Shown here: piece after piece, positions 24,201 through 33,700 of the stretch
How the letters are laid out: each line of letters begins with the position of its first letter
Position numbering within the stretch: the stretch's first letter is position 1
Origin: Ampelomyces quisqualis
Lineage: Eukaryota > Ascomycota > Dothideomycetes > Pleosporales > Phaeosphaeriaceae
Assembly (NCBI GenBank): GCA_018398575.1
Contig: JAGTXZ010000020.1
Span: 1 to 64,000, forward strand
Direction of reading: 5' to 3'
Length of the DNA stretch: 64,000 bases
Notes under the pieces: generated by a model
Seen by the model: only the letters and a program-made list of their open reading frames with translations
Databases searched by the model: none
What the model was told of the DNA's origin: nothing
Translations under genes and position numbers: made by a program

Positions 24201-24399
24201 AGGGCAGGCGGCGGGGGGTGTTTGGCGGCGGCCAGCAGGGTGATGAGGGCGATGGCGACGAGGGTGAGAGCAAAGGGGCGGGCCGAGTATTTTGGGCGGC
24301 GCCATGGGTGCGGGAGGTTGTGGTGGGGTGTGGGGGCTGTGGGGGTTGGGGGGGGTTGTGGTGGTGGTGGTGGTGGTGGTGGTGACTGTGGTGGTTCAT
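21287..24399 (-). CDS. CCX-type sodium/calcium (cation/Ca2+) exchanger
   Basis: Membrane antiporter of the cation/calcium-exchanger clade, related to yeast YDL206W. The open frame codes for at least 946 residues from position 24,127. Upstream in the same frame are a hydrophobic helix and the family's Cys-bearing luminal segment (CRLVHAAHDQCAFVRANCPD), so the protein starts further up, beyond 24,300. The first exchanger repeat has FGNGSPDVFSTF; the second has GNSLGDLVADITV. A long variable loop of about 400 residues rich in Ser/Pro separates them, with several membrane spans on both sides. The best start is the ATG at 24,399 (MNHHSHHHH...), but it is one base out of frame; the G8 run at 24,348-24,355 is the likely site of an indel or assembly error. 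Divergent from BRN1. Confidence 0.85.
24348..24355. other. G8 homopolymer, probable frame break at exchanger 5' end
   Basis: The natural ATG (24,399, minus) reads His-rich then Pro-rich sequence in one frame, and the conserved exchanger begins in the next frame. One extra base in this run would join them. There is no in-frame ATG upstream of the first membrane helix otherwise. Confidence 0.5.
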
Positions 24400-24798
24400 G
24401 GTGACGACATGTTCTGGGTGGGCGGCAGAAGGAGGAAAAGAGAAGGAGAAAAAGAGACGAAGAAGAACGAGAACAAGAATGAGAATAGAAATGTCTACAA
24501 GGGGCGAGTGAGCGAGTACCTGGCCAGTCACCCAGTGCGTGTCTTCATAGGGCGACGGGCGACCTGCGCCGGCCGTGACAGATGGCGGCAGCTTGCGCGG
24601 ACCTTGGAAGTGGCGGGTGAGGCAGCCGTGGCGGTGGCGGTGCATGGAGGTGGCGGTGCGTCGAAGTGGCGGTGCGTGGGGGTGGCGGTGCAAAGACTGT
24701 GGCGGTGCGCCTCTCGGCTCTGTTGACAAACACGACCAACACCACCAGCACGACCAAACCACCACCGCCACCTCCCCCACCTTCTCCTCCACTCCACC
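24400..24798. promoter_or_regulatory. Shared divergent promoter, exchanger / BRN1
   Basis: The 399 bases between the two divergent starts must hold both promoters. A run of near-repeated GGTGGCGGTGCG-type phrases lies at 24,610-24,710, and a purine tract lies at 24,420-24,490. No clear TATA box is seen. Confidence 0.45.
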
Positions 24799-27313
24799 AT
24801 GCCCCGCGTCTCCAAACACAGCGTCGTGCCTTCACCCCACAAAACCCCCATCAAGTGCGCCCTCCCTCCCCTCCCCTCCCCTCCCCTCCCCCCCCCGCTA
24901 ACCCGCCCAGAGTCCCCCTCAACGACGACCGCCAGGAAAAGGCCATCCGCCGCCATGCCCTCCACGAAGCCCAGCGCAACTCCCTGCGTGCCTCTGCCTC
25001 CGCCACCCCCTCCCGCCGCCGCATCTCCCAGCCAGCCGCCCACCCCAGCCCGCACACCCACACGCCCTCGCACGACCTCGACCATGACGACGACATGCCC
25101 CTCGCTGTCGGCACCGCCGCCACGCCCATGAAGCGCGTCATGCCGCTGCTCGCCAACTTCGAGGAGTGGATGAAGATGGCCACGGACAACAAGATCAACG
25201 CCACCAACTCGTGGAACTTTGCCCTCATCGACTACTTCCACGAAATGTCGCTGCTCAAGGAGGGCGACGGCGTCAACTTCCAAAAGGCCAGCTGCACCCT
25301 CGACGGCTGCGTCAAGATCTACACCAGCCGAGTCGACAGCGTCGCCACCGACACGGGCAAGCTGCTCAGCGGCCTGGCCGAGAACGCCGGCAAGAAGCGC
25401 CGGGGCGATGCCGACGACGCCCAGGACGCCGACGACGACGACGCCGACGACGCCGAGGGCGAAGACGGCCAGAAGAAGCGCAAGAAGAGGGCTGCCCGCT
25501 CCGCCGAGGCCACCCTGGCCGCGTCGTACTCGCAGCTGACCAACAAGAAGATGGAGCTCGAGTTCTCCGTGGACCCGCTGTTCAAGAAGGCCTCCGCCGA
25601 CTTCGACGAGGGTGGCGCCAAAGGCCTCCTCCTCAACCACCTGTCCATCGACGCCAAGGGCCGCATCGTCTTCGACAGCAGCGACGATGCGAATGATGCC
25701 ACCGCCGAGGAGAACAGTACTACTCCAGCCCCCGAGGATCCTCCTGCTGAAGACGTCGAGATCGACATTGCCGGCCTCGCATCCAAGTACTTCCCAGACC
25801 TGGCGCGCCTCGACATGCAAGACATCTGTCCCTCGATGAAAGAGTTCGATCTCGGAGACGTCGACGGGTCAATGGACCTTCCGTTCTTGAAGGCGCCCGA
25901 GGATTGGCCGAATGAGGACAATCACGATGCAGATGGGGACGAAGCGGGCAACCGCTCTGGCATTGTTCTCGACGACGAAAATCCCATGGGCTTTGACGAC
26001 GACGATGACATGCCAATGGGCGGATTCGACCTTCCTCCTGAGACTGGCTTTGGGGAGGGCGGTGAAGCTTGGGCGCGCGTCGCTATCCAAGATCCACAAG
26101 CCCGTGTTCATCTTATAGGCAATGGCGGCGATGTGGAAGGGGGTGCTGAGGACGGCATGGGCGAAGGCGCGCAGTACGGCCTCTCCATGGCACACGAGCG
26201 GGACCAGCAGCAGCAGGAGAACATCCTCAGCTACTTCGACCAAGCCCTCAAGAAGAACTGGGCTGGTCCTGAGCATTGGCGGATACAACGAGTAAAGGAA
26301 GTTGGCAAGGTAGCTCCCGTCGCTGAGCGAAAGAAGAAGGAGCTCTTCGTCATCGACTTTGCTGCACCCATGACACAAGCTACTGCCGACCTGTTATACA
26401 CTCCCGCGACCTCGAAATCCACCATCACCCTACCCAAGGCACAGTGGAAATCCAAGACGAGGAACTTGCTTCCAGACGACAAGCATTTTAGCTCAAAGCA
26501 ACTGCTAAGATTGTTTCTCAAACCCAAGGCCCGCATGGGGTCACGTCTAGAAGGTCGGCGAGTACAGCCAGGGCCCGATAAAGAGCCCGCACCTCGCGAC
26601 GTTGACGAAGCATATTGGGCTCATCGCGAAGCCCAAGAAGCGCTCGCTGCAGAGGATGAAGGAGTGCAAGGCAACTACGATGCCGAATTCTTCCAAGACG
26701 ACCCGCTCCCAATGCCCGGTGCCCCCATCGACGATGACGATGACGACGACGATGGTTTTGCAGATGCCCGCGACCATTTCTCGCCTGCACCACAGGACGG
26801 TCCAGAAAGCAGCCAACCAATGGATGGTGTGATTGCTAGTTCACAAGCGCCAGATGCATACGGCGCACAACTGGTCACGCAAAGCCGCCGATTCAGACCA
26901 GAATACGTGCAGTATGCGCGAGTCGCGAAGAAAATTGACGTCAAGCGACTCAAGGATGAACTATGGAAGGGCATCGATTTGGAACAGGCAAGTCACCCAC
27001 ACCATCGCATCCACACTCTCCGCTAATACATCCACAGATCACAGCACCTCCCCCGCCAAATGCAACTCCAGACGATCCTGCAGCAAAAGCCGTCGACGGC
27101 TCCCTCACATTTACAGACGTTGTCAACACCTTGCAAACTGTGTACAAGGAAAAAGCACTTGCCGACATTTCAACCTCGTATTGCTTTATTTGCGTGCTAC
27201 ATTTGGCCAACGAGAAAGGTTTGACGATTGACAATCATGAAAACTTTGACAATTTGACAATACGGAAGGATTTTTCCGCCGATTTGGGCGTTGGGGAATA
27301 CGCGCATGCCTGA
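24799..27313 (+). CDS. BRN1: Condensin complex subunit 2 (Brn1/Cnd2/CAP-H)
   Basis: Kleisin subunit that closes the Smc2-Smc4 ring of condensin and is needed for mitotic chromosome condensation. Three exons: 24,799-24,854, 24,911-26,987 and 27,038-27,313, together 802 residues, normal for the family. Exon 1 encodes the conserved start MPRVSKHSVVPSPHKTPIK. The first intron has a CTAAC branch point; the second uses a GC donor. The N-terminal Smc-binding block is at about residues 100-160 (ANFEEWMKMATDNK, then WNFALIDYFHEMSLL). Acidic linkers follow, then the C-terminal winged-helix block at the end (FTDVVNTLQTVY, then ISTSYCFICVLHLANEKGL). The longer frame open from 24,666 runs through the intron and is not the real start. 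Confidence 0.95.
24855..24910 (+). other. BRN1 intron 1 (56 bases)
   Basis: Donor AA|GTGCGC, branch motif GCTAAC at 24,897-24,902, acceptor CCCAG|AGTCC. Splicing joins the conserved PHKTPIK to VPLNDDRQEK. Confidence 0.88.
26988..27037 (+). other. BRN1 intron 2, GC-AG type (50 bases)
   Basis: The donor is CAG|GCAAGT, the standard non-canonical GC donor. A CGCTAATAC branch motif precedes TCCACAG|ATC. Only this junction keeps frame into the conserved C-terminal block. Confidence 0.85.
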
Positions 27314-27667
27314 GAGAATACGGAATAGAGTTCAATGATACCATGATTCCATTCGTTTGTACATTTATGATCTGACCTTGAGTAGAAAGTACGAATCTCG
27401 CTGTTTTGGCCTATTCGATCCCACTCATTACATGCCTCCTGTGCTGAGTGCAAGATCAGGCTGCTCGTTTTTGTAATCTAGGTCCCTCGAGATTTGATGC
27501 AGTGTAGCTTACACCAGCAGCAAATGTTATCAAGGCGTACGCGCTTAAGCCGCTGTTTGTCTTCCTCCCAAAGCTCCAAACAACTCCCACACCGCGCGTG
27601 TATGCCCACGGACGAGTGCGCGTGCGAGCGAACGAATCATGTCAAGGCTTCGGCTTCCTGCCCACGG
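27314..27667. other. Convergent 3' intergenic region
   Basis: Lies between the convergent ends of BRN1 and the small secreted-protein gene. It should hold both 3' ends. A branch-acceptor-like string CTAACCGTGGGCAG (minus, about 27,670-27,658) suggests the secreted-protein gene may continue into it. Confidence 0.45.
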
Positions 27668-27880
27668 TTAGTGAATGGAATGGCTTTCTTTGTTAGAGAT
27701 TCGGGTAGGTACGAACGAGCATTGCCCTCCAAACATTCCACACTGTAAGCCCCCGCAGCATAACGAGGCGAAATTTAGGTAGGCGGGGAAGCAGAAGCCA
27801 CCTTCTTTGATGCACGTTGATGCTGAGCCGCCGATTGTTAGAGTGGCGAGTGCTAGGAGAATAGGGAGCTGGAGCTGCAT
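27668..27880 (-). CDS. Small secreted cysteine-rich (knottin-like) protein
   Basis: A 70-residue frame from ATG at 27,880. A signal peptide is clear (MQLQLPILLALATLTIGGSA). The mature part has six cysteines spaced C-x6-C-x10-CC-x4-C-x6-C, the order of an inhibitor cystine knot. Size, secretion signal and cysteine frame fit fungal small secreted proteins, including candidate effectors, but no function can be assigned. The frame is open further upstream to 28,141, but that part lacks protein character. The 3' end is uncertain: a GTACCT donor (27,712) and a CTAAC...GGGCAG acceptor (27,658) would remove 55 bases and replace the last 13 residues with a shorter tail, leaving all cysteines intact. 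Confidence 0.65.
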   Translation of the reverse strand: MQLQLPILLALATLTIGGSASTCIKEGGFCFPAYLNFASLCCGGLQCGMFGGQCSFVPTRISNKESHSIH

Positions 27881-28954
27881 GGTAAAAGGGTTGTGTTTCT
27901 GGGGGTGGAAGACGTAGCTTTTTCCAATGGTGTTTTGCTTCAATCTTGGTAGAGAGTTGGGCACTTTAAGTACTCGATGGACAGCACATAAGTGCTGCGA
28001 TGCCATCAAGAGCAAAAGCGGGTACGCAACCCATGACCTCGAGACTAGGCAAGAGCTTAGTCGTTTGTGGTGTCCTTGTAATGCACCTAGGGGGGGATGA
28101 AGCTGTGAAAACCTGCATCCTTCGAAGACGCCGATACACAAATCTTCGGGGCTGTGGAATGTGTGCTGCTCAACTACCGGTTACAAATGGAAAATTGAAG
28201 CGTAATCCATGTGCTGGTAATACTAACGAGTCGTTGGCATCGAGTTGATCGCGTCACCTGTGTCCATTAGCACCATCGCACGCGTGTGATGGTTAAGAAT
28301 GCAACGATGAAGCGAAAGCGTGCATACGATCCTAACACGCAGATGATCTCTCCTGCACTGTGTCTCTGTATCCAACCAAGCTAATTAGTGTAGGCTAGAA
28401 GTTCCCTTTCGCATAGTGAAGCCACGATCATTGCACAATAGAGCAGCTGTGTAAGCTGTCTGACAACTGTTTTCGCCTCGTACCAGGCGAACGGGCGATC
28501 ACTCGAGCCATTGGCGACTTTGCGACGCTGAGGCGTCGAGAGCGAATAGATGGTCGAGCACGACAGGTTTCGAGCACTGCGTGGGTAGTACAGGTACAAT
28601 CGTAGGTTGGGATTTAGCACATTCGATCTCGAGCTGTCGCACCTGGACTTACTCGATGCTGTGTATGAGCGCGCACAAACCTATGCATCAGCAGGCAAGC
28701 CTGACATGTTCTAACTCGTTTCATTGACTCTGCTATCGGCGTTGCCACACTGCATATTCGACCCCATCTGCAATTCAAGAATGTCAACGAAAAACTGTTT
28801 GAGGCGAGTAGTTGCTTGTGCTTCTGGCTTCTATCGACCTTAAAATATTCTGTTTCTTTATCATTCAGAGTTATCCTAGACATCCTAGGAAGCATCTATT
28901 GGTAATGTTACATCAATAATTGGCCTATGATTACCTAGCCTCAAAGTTTGCCTA
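27881..28954. other. Intergenic, no gene seen
   Basis: The left part should carry the promoter of the secreted-protein gene. Two minus-strand frames of 79 and 93 codons (28,381-28,620 and 28,614-28,895) have no recognisable content. From about 28,790 to 28,950 the composition is more AT-rich. Confidence 0.5.
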
Positions 28955-29484
28955 CTACGGAACCCACAGGGGTCGTTTCAGCTGAGCTTCCAGAATAAAG
29001 TCCGATCTTGAAGCTTCCATGACATTGGGCAAGATTTCCACGTAAGAGGTCCAATCAGCTAGTGTATTGCTAGCAGTATTCCAGCGCTGATTAGGTACAC
29101 AATTTCTCGTGCCTCCTATTACGTCCTGTACCACAGTAGGACTATTATCTGAATTCAAGAACGCATCAACACCTGCCTTGCTGGCTTCGCCTGGTGCACA
29201 CTCTACACCCTTTCCCGTTGTCAGTTTCCCTAGCTCTCGGATCTCCTCATCCTGTTTCTTCTTCATTATCTCTTTATGCTCCACGACCTCCGCGACCCAT
29301 CGCTCATTCTCCTCGTGGAATTCACGATGCTCATCCTCGGCAACTCGAGCCAATGTATCTTGCCACCATTGTTCCTCAGCTTCCGCTGCTGATTAAGCGG
29401 CTTCTCGTCGCCGTTGGTGTCGTGCTTTCGATTTCGCGACGTAGCGTACGTCCGCGAAGGAAGTCTTCACTGTGTAAGAAGCAA
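28955..29484 (-). pseudogene. Coiled-coil protein gene remnant
   Basis: A minus-strand frame of about 145 codons has a strongly charged helical segment (HREFHEENERWVAEVVEHKE, then IMKKKQDEEIREL) and a less ordered tail ending near 28,955. It has no good ATG. Immediately upstream a TAA at 29,393-29,395 interrupts the same frame, which otherwise continues as a basic stretch (KSKARHQRRREAA) to about 29,480. The TAA can be CAA hit by C-to-T. I do not recognise the family. It may instead be the last exon of a gene with a lost 5' part. Confidence 0.45.
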
Positions 29485-29830
29485 TGAGTCTGGTAGTACA
29501 CAGCATAATCTGAGATTCTGCATTTTAGTTTGAGACAGAGCGTTATCATGCAGAGAATGGTGGGGATCGAATGAAGTGGCACTGATTGTGTGTGACATGC
29601 GAGGAGAGGCATTGTGTACGTAAACGAAGACGTGTGAAGGCAGATGTGAACGAGCATAGCATGTGTTCCTAAATCACCATTTCCTACAGGTGGGAGGGCG
29701 CGCATCGTGCATTCACCACTACGTTCACCTTAGTCCTTCACCTCTCCCAGCTCCGGGCGACCACCTTTCTTCCCATCCTCGCCAACACGAACTTTCCAAT
29801 CACAACTCAAGCGTATTTAATTGAACCACC
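29485..29830. other. Divergent intergenic region
   Basis: Lies upstream of the plus-strand gene at 29,831. A TATTTAAT string at about 29,814 lies only about 15 bases before its ATG, which is close for a TATA box. No gene seen. Confidence 0.4.
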
Positions 29831-30529
29831 ATGACCCACACTATCCGCTCAATCGCTTCAAAAGCGTGCCAAAAAGCTGCGTCAGGCACAAGTTCCCTTT
29901 TCCGCTCTGCCTTCGGCATCTCAGTCCACGATAAAGGACACACTCCTCTGCTAGGCAGCCAATCTAGCACCGAATCTTCCGCCAAAAGCGACAAGGAAGA
30001 CCCACTTTCCTCCGAAGACATTGCTCACATCCTCCGCGCCAAACAAGACGAGCTATACGAAGAGGAATGCGAACAGCGATACAAAGACATCTCCTCACTC
30101 CGCCTCATGCACAATGGAGGTAAGCAAGCTCAGCGAGCAAGGTACCATGGTATGCCGGTAATAAAGCGAAATCCAGGCCATCATATCGTGCGCATTCACG
30201 CGCCCGCAACGAACATTATGAAGCCGCAATCCGCCACGTTTCACCATGAGTTGGATACTTCGACAGCGATGCGCGAACAGCGAAATAGCTTCGTTGCAAG
30301 CATGCTGGACAATGTTGCAGCGATCCAAGAAGCAAAGCTGGAGCGCAGTGAAGTTTTGGTGCCGGCTTATCTACAGCGACGAGGCGCGATCAAGCGCAAG
30401 ATGGGCCTACTTTTGCCCGAAGCATCGCATGGGGAGTTCGATTGGGCTTGGTATGAGTGTGATGAGGTGGAGAAGAATGGTGCGAGGTATTGTCTTGAGC
30501 ACCTTCATGTTCATAGTTCAGTATGGTAG
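29831..30529 (+). CDS. Orphan protein of unknown function, 232 residues
   Basis: Open frame from ATG at 29,831 (context CCACCATGACC, favourable) to TAG. The protein is hydrophilic, with no signal peptide or membrane span. Residues about 55-95 form a probable charged helix (SSEDIAHILRAKQDELYEEE, then CEQRYKDISSLR). A second helical part is near 150-180 and the end is Trp/His-rich. I do not recognise the family; it is probably lineage-restricted. A GTAAGC at 30,120 resembles an intron donor, but the frame stays open through it, so a single exon is the simplest model. Confidence 0.6.
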   Translation: MTHTIRSIASKACQKAASGTSSLFRSAFGISVHDKGHTPLLGSQSSTESSAKSDKEDPLSSEDIAHILRAKQDELYEEECEQRYKDISSLRLMHNGGKQAQRARYHGMPVIKRNPGHHIVRIHAPATNIMKPQSATFHHELDTSTAMREQRNSFVASMLDNVAAIQEAKLERSEVLVPAYLQRRGAIKRKMGLLLPEASHGEFDWAWYECDEVEKNGARYCLEHLHVHSSVW

Positions 30530-30987
30530 GATGGGAGTGGACATGCACTGGGCTTGAAGAGAAAGAAACGAGCATTTTCTTGTAGGGGCAGATGACAAGA
30601 CTTGAAAAATCGCATTGAGCTGTGAAAATTCCATCTTCAATCGTCCGTCAACAATGCTTTGCCTCAAGTCCACGCATTGATGTGGCAGCATATACACCTG
30701 TTCACCCACAAGCTCAAGCCATCTACTTTCTTCTCAAGGCTCCCAGAATCCGAATTCTCCTACATTGTGACCGTAATTCGGACATCGTTTGGGCAATGGG
30801 CAGCTCTGTTCCCATCAAGTAATTCATGTATGTCAGGAAGGATCACGTACCTTGAATGTCTGTCGACCCACACCAGACCGTATCGATCATGGCAACAAAA
30901 GTGCAACGAATCTAATCCCATGACCCAGGGACCGCCACCTCTTGCTCGCCACAAGGTCTAGGCCGAAGCGCAAACAAGGCGACATAC
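30530..30987. other. Convergent 3' intergenic region
   Basis: Between the end of the orphan gene and the end of the WSC gene. If the WSC gene uses a GTACGT donor near its C-terminus, its last exon would extend into this stretch to about 30,912. Otherwise nothing seen. Confidence 0.4.
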
Positions 30988-33432
30988 CTACCCAATACCT
31001 GCTTTCGCAGGCAAAGTCTTATGCAGAGCCAGTTTTGAGCATACGATAACAGAGAGTCGACGTACATTGACAGGTTCCAGGTTCCTGAACACCACAGAAT
31101 TTGACTGACCACCGCCAGCTTCCGTCTTCGTCGGATCACCCGACGCCGGTATGTTGCACGCCCCGTTATTAATGACGGCATTGGATGCAACGAGGGTTTT
31201 GGAGCAGTGGCAGAGGTTACCCTGCTCGAGAGCGTAAAAGAGGTATGGCGCGCCGGGTTGAGCTTTGCAGTACAGCCGACAAGTGGTTTGTGTGAGAGAC
31301 GGGTTGAAGACGGACGGGCCATCGAATAATGGCTGCCCGTTGAGACCAGTGGTTGACACACAACCTAAGTATTGGCCGAGAGGATCGTTATTGTATACCA
31401 GGGTGGCGGGATTCGACACGGACGGTACCGGGGGGAGAGGGACACCAGCTGTGCTGGGTCCGCTTGGGCTGATTGCCGGGCTACTGCTGATAGACGAAAC
31501 GACTGATATGACGAAGCCAGTAGGCACAGAACTGATGCCAGTTGGAATGGCTGTAGGTTGAGAGATGAGGGAGCTCAATCCAGGCACACCAGTAGGTAAC
31601 GCGGAGACTGGCAAGCTAATGCCAGCCGACAGAGCGCTGAGTGAAGATAGCAGCGAACTGAGCCCAGGGAGATTGGATGGAAGAGGCTCGCCAGATGCCG
31701 AGGGCAAAGCGCTCAGCTGAGAGATGAGAGAGCTGAGATCCAATCCGGTAGGAAGCGGGCTGGCAGCAAGACTGACGGCTGTTGGGGGTGCGCTAAGCTG
31801 GGGAAGCAGTGAGTTCGAAAGCAAGCCCGAGGGGAGTATTTCACCAGTCGGGAGAGCGCTGATTTGCGAAAGTATCGAACTAAGATCAAGCAAGCCCGAC
31901 GATAACCCTGGTCCTGGTACAGCGACTGTCGGCAAAGCACTGATCTGGGATATGGCAGAGCTGAGATCAAGACCTGTCGGTAGAGGCAGACCAGTAGGAA
32001 GAGCACTAAGCTGAGAAAGCACAGAACTAAGGTCAGGTAGACCCGAAGGCAGGACAGAGCCAGTAGGTAAGGCGCTGATGACCGACAGCAGAGAGCTGAG
32101 ATCGGGCAGGCCAGTTGAGAGTGCGCTGATCGGTACACTGACGCCCGTGGGAGATACGCTGATCTGTGGAATAATGGTGCTAAGACCCAATAGACCGGAA
32201 GTTGAGATAATGCCAGGCTCTGCGGAATTTAGGGCATCAAGAAGGGAGTTGATGACAAAGATGAGAGAGTCGGCATCTGGCAAATCAGAACCTGTGCCTG
32301 TAGGCAGAGCGGAAACGGTGGTGCTAAGCCTAGACTCGAGGGAGCTGATGATCGATAGTAAAGAGCTGATTTGCGGCAAGCCAGTTGGCTGCGCAGTGAC
32401 AGGCAGGCTGAGGCCAGACTGGATCGATCCAATGATGGAAAGTAAAGAGCTGACCTCGGGAATGCCAGTGGGCAGAGGAGAAATCGACGGCAGACTCAAA
32501 CCGCTGGACAAAACGCCAGTGGGGAGGGCGCTAATCACTGATGGAAGACCGTTCAGATCCTGTGTCGTGATGATCGGGAGACCAGGGCTAGCTGATGGAG
32601 CGGAGACTGGGTTACTGAGACTTGATCCTAGAGACCCGATGACAGAAAGCAGCGAGCTGACTTCGGGCAGACCACTTGGAATGGAACCACTTGGCAAGCC
32701 GCCGATGACCGATGCTAGGGAGCTGAGATCCAGAGAGATACCGGTTGGCAGAGGTGCACCTGATGGAAGACCTGTCGGTAGAGGTGTGACCGAAAGACTG
32801 AGATCAGACTGAATTGAGTTGATCGCAGAAAGCAGGGAGCTGACTTCCGGAAGTGCTGTTGACAGAGCGGAGACAGATAGACTGATGCCCGTAGGAAGGG
32901 CGCTGATCACCGATACCAATGAGCTGAGCTCGGGTACTCCAGTGGAGAGAACGCCAACGCTCGAAGGAAGTGCACCGCTACCAACTGGTAGACTGGAGAC
33001 ACCGCTTGGAAGACTAAACGGTAGCCCAATCGACAAGCTAACAGACTGGCTGAGTGGTAGGCTAATGGTGGTAGGTAGGCCGACAGGCAGGCCTGGAAGA
33101 ATCGACCAAACATTGATGGCGTTGGGACCACCGCCTGCCTGTTGGTTGTTTCCTGAGTTTGGCGTCGTACACAGGCTCTCGTTTGGAAGACCGGCGACTG
33201 TCGCCGGGGGCGTGTTGCCGCAGAAACAGTTTGTGCCGGCGCTGATGCCGAAGAAGCTGAACGGACGACCAACTGCGGTGTTGATGCAAAAGTTGAGACA
33301 AATTTCGTCTGTCAAGCCAGCTTGGCCAAGAAGAGATGCACCATTGAGAGTGGGTTGGCCGAGAATGCCTGTGGACCTGAAACAACCTTGGTACGGAGCT
33401 CTGGTAGGGTCGAAGTTTGTGATCAGAGGAAC
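30988..33432 (-). CDS. Double-WSC-domain secreted/cell-wall protein with Leu-Ser-Pro repeats
   Basis: The main exon runs from 33,432 and holds about 814 residues. The first WSC (carbohydrate-binding, Cys-rich) domain starts at once: YQGCFRSTG, TLNGASLL, TDEICLNFC, GTNCFCG. A second WSC domain is near the C-terminus: YLGCVSTTG, QTTCRLYCKAQ, NLCHCSK. Between them about 550 residues consist of imperfect repeats built on SSLLSVISALPTG, roughly 20-40 residues apart. The 5' exon(s) with the signal peptide lie upstream and are not resolved: an acceptor AAAG|GTTCC at 33,433 and another CTAAC...ACAG acceptor at 33,537 are visible, as is a TATA box near 33,695. At the 3' end a GTACGT (after EPVN) could start another intron, giving a different tail. 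It probably acts at the cell wall or surface. Confidence 0.8.
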   Translation of the reverse strand, partial: VPLITNFDPTRAPYQGCFRSTGILGQPTLNGASLLGQAGLTDEICLNFCINTAVGRPFSFFGISAGTNCFCGNTPPATVAGLPNESLCTTPNSGNNQQAGGGPNAINVWSILPGLPVGLPTTISLPLSQSVSLSIGLPFSLPSGVSSLPVGSGALPSSVGVLSTGVPELSSLVSVISALPTGISLSVSALSTALPEVSSLLSAINSIQSDLSLSVTPLPTGLPSGAPLPTGISLDLSSLASVIGGLPSGSIPSGLPEVSSLLSVIGSLGSSLSNPVSAPSASPGLPIITTQDLNGLPSVISALPTGVLSSGLSLPSISPLPTGIPEVSSLLSIIGSIQSGLSLPVTAQPTGLPQISSLLSIISSLESRLSTTVSALPTGTGSDLPDADSLIFVINSLLDALNSAEPGIISTSGLLGLSTIIPQISVSPTGVSVPISALSTGLPDLSSLLSVISALPTGSVLPSGLPDLSSVLSQLSALPTGLPLPTGLDLSSAISQISALPTVAVPGPGLSSGLLDLSSILSQISALPTGEILPSGLLSNSLLPQLSAPPTAVSLAASPLPTGLDLSSLISQLSALPSASGEPLPSNLPGLSSLLSSLSALSAGISLPVSALPTGVPGLSSLISQPTAIPTGISSVPTGFVISVVSSISSSPAISPSGPSTAGVPLPPVPSVSNPATLVYNNDPLGQYLGCVSTTGLNGQPLFDGPSVFNPSLTQTTCRLYCKAQPGAPYLFYALEQGNLCHCSKTLVASNAVINNGACNIPASGDPTKTEAGGGQSNSVVFRNLEPVNVRRLSVIVCSKLALHKTLPAKAGIG

Positions 33433-33688
33433 CTTTGAGATGTGTCAGCCGCTGCCATAAGGCAGAAAGATTAGCACTATCTCGTATGCTCAAAACTGTG
33501 CTGCACATAAGACAAAGGAAAGACAAAGAAAAGCTGCTGTGTGTGTTAGTAAGACGTTTTCGTGACACGAGACGCGAGAACATCTCGAGCCATAAGACTG
33601 GATAAGTGGGACAAAGGCAGTCTTTCAGCAAACAACAAGCGAGTAGTAGACAGCGATGATGGAACAAGCGTCGGAAAGGTGAACTTTG

Positions 33689-33700
33689 GTATTATATACC
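33689..33700 (-). promoter_or_regulatory. TATA box of the WSC gene
   Basis: Minus-strand TATATAAT in a GC-balanced setting, about 95-150 bases upstream of the candidate start codons and intron acceptors of the WSC gene. Confidence 0.5.

Noticed and set aside
22838..24385. A 515-codon plus-strand open frame
   Set aside because: It lies antisense to the exchanger exon; GC-rich coding DNA often leaves the opposite strand open. Its composition has no domain character.
24666..24798. An upstream start for BRN1
   Set aside because: The frame reads through the intron without the conserved N-terminus; ATG 24,799 plus the 56-base intron gives the family sequence.
24528..25820. A 430-codon minus-strand open frame
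   Set aside because: It is antisense to BRN1 and runs through its promoter and intron, with Gly/Val-rich nonsense content.
31000..33300. LPTG motifs as sortase anchors
   Set aside because: Sortase anchoring is bacterial; here LPTG is simply part of the internal repeat and is not C-terminal.
33062..33667. A 201-codon minus-strand frame overlapping the WSC gene start
   Set aside because: Wrong frame relative to the WSC domain. Its first part may overlap the true 5' exon, but this cannot be shown.
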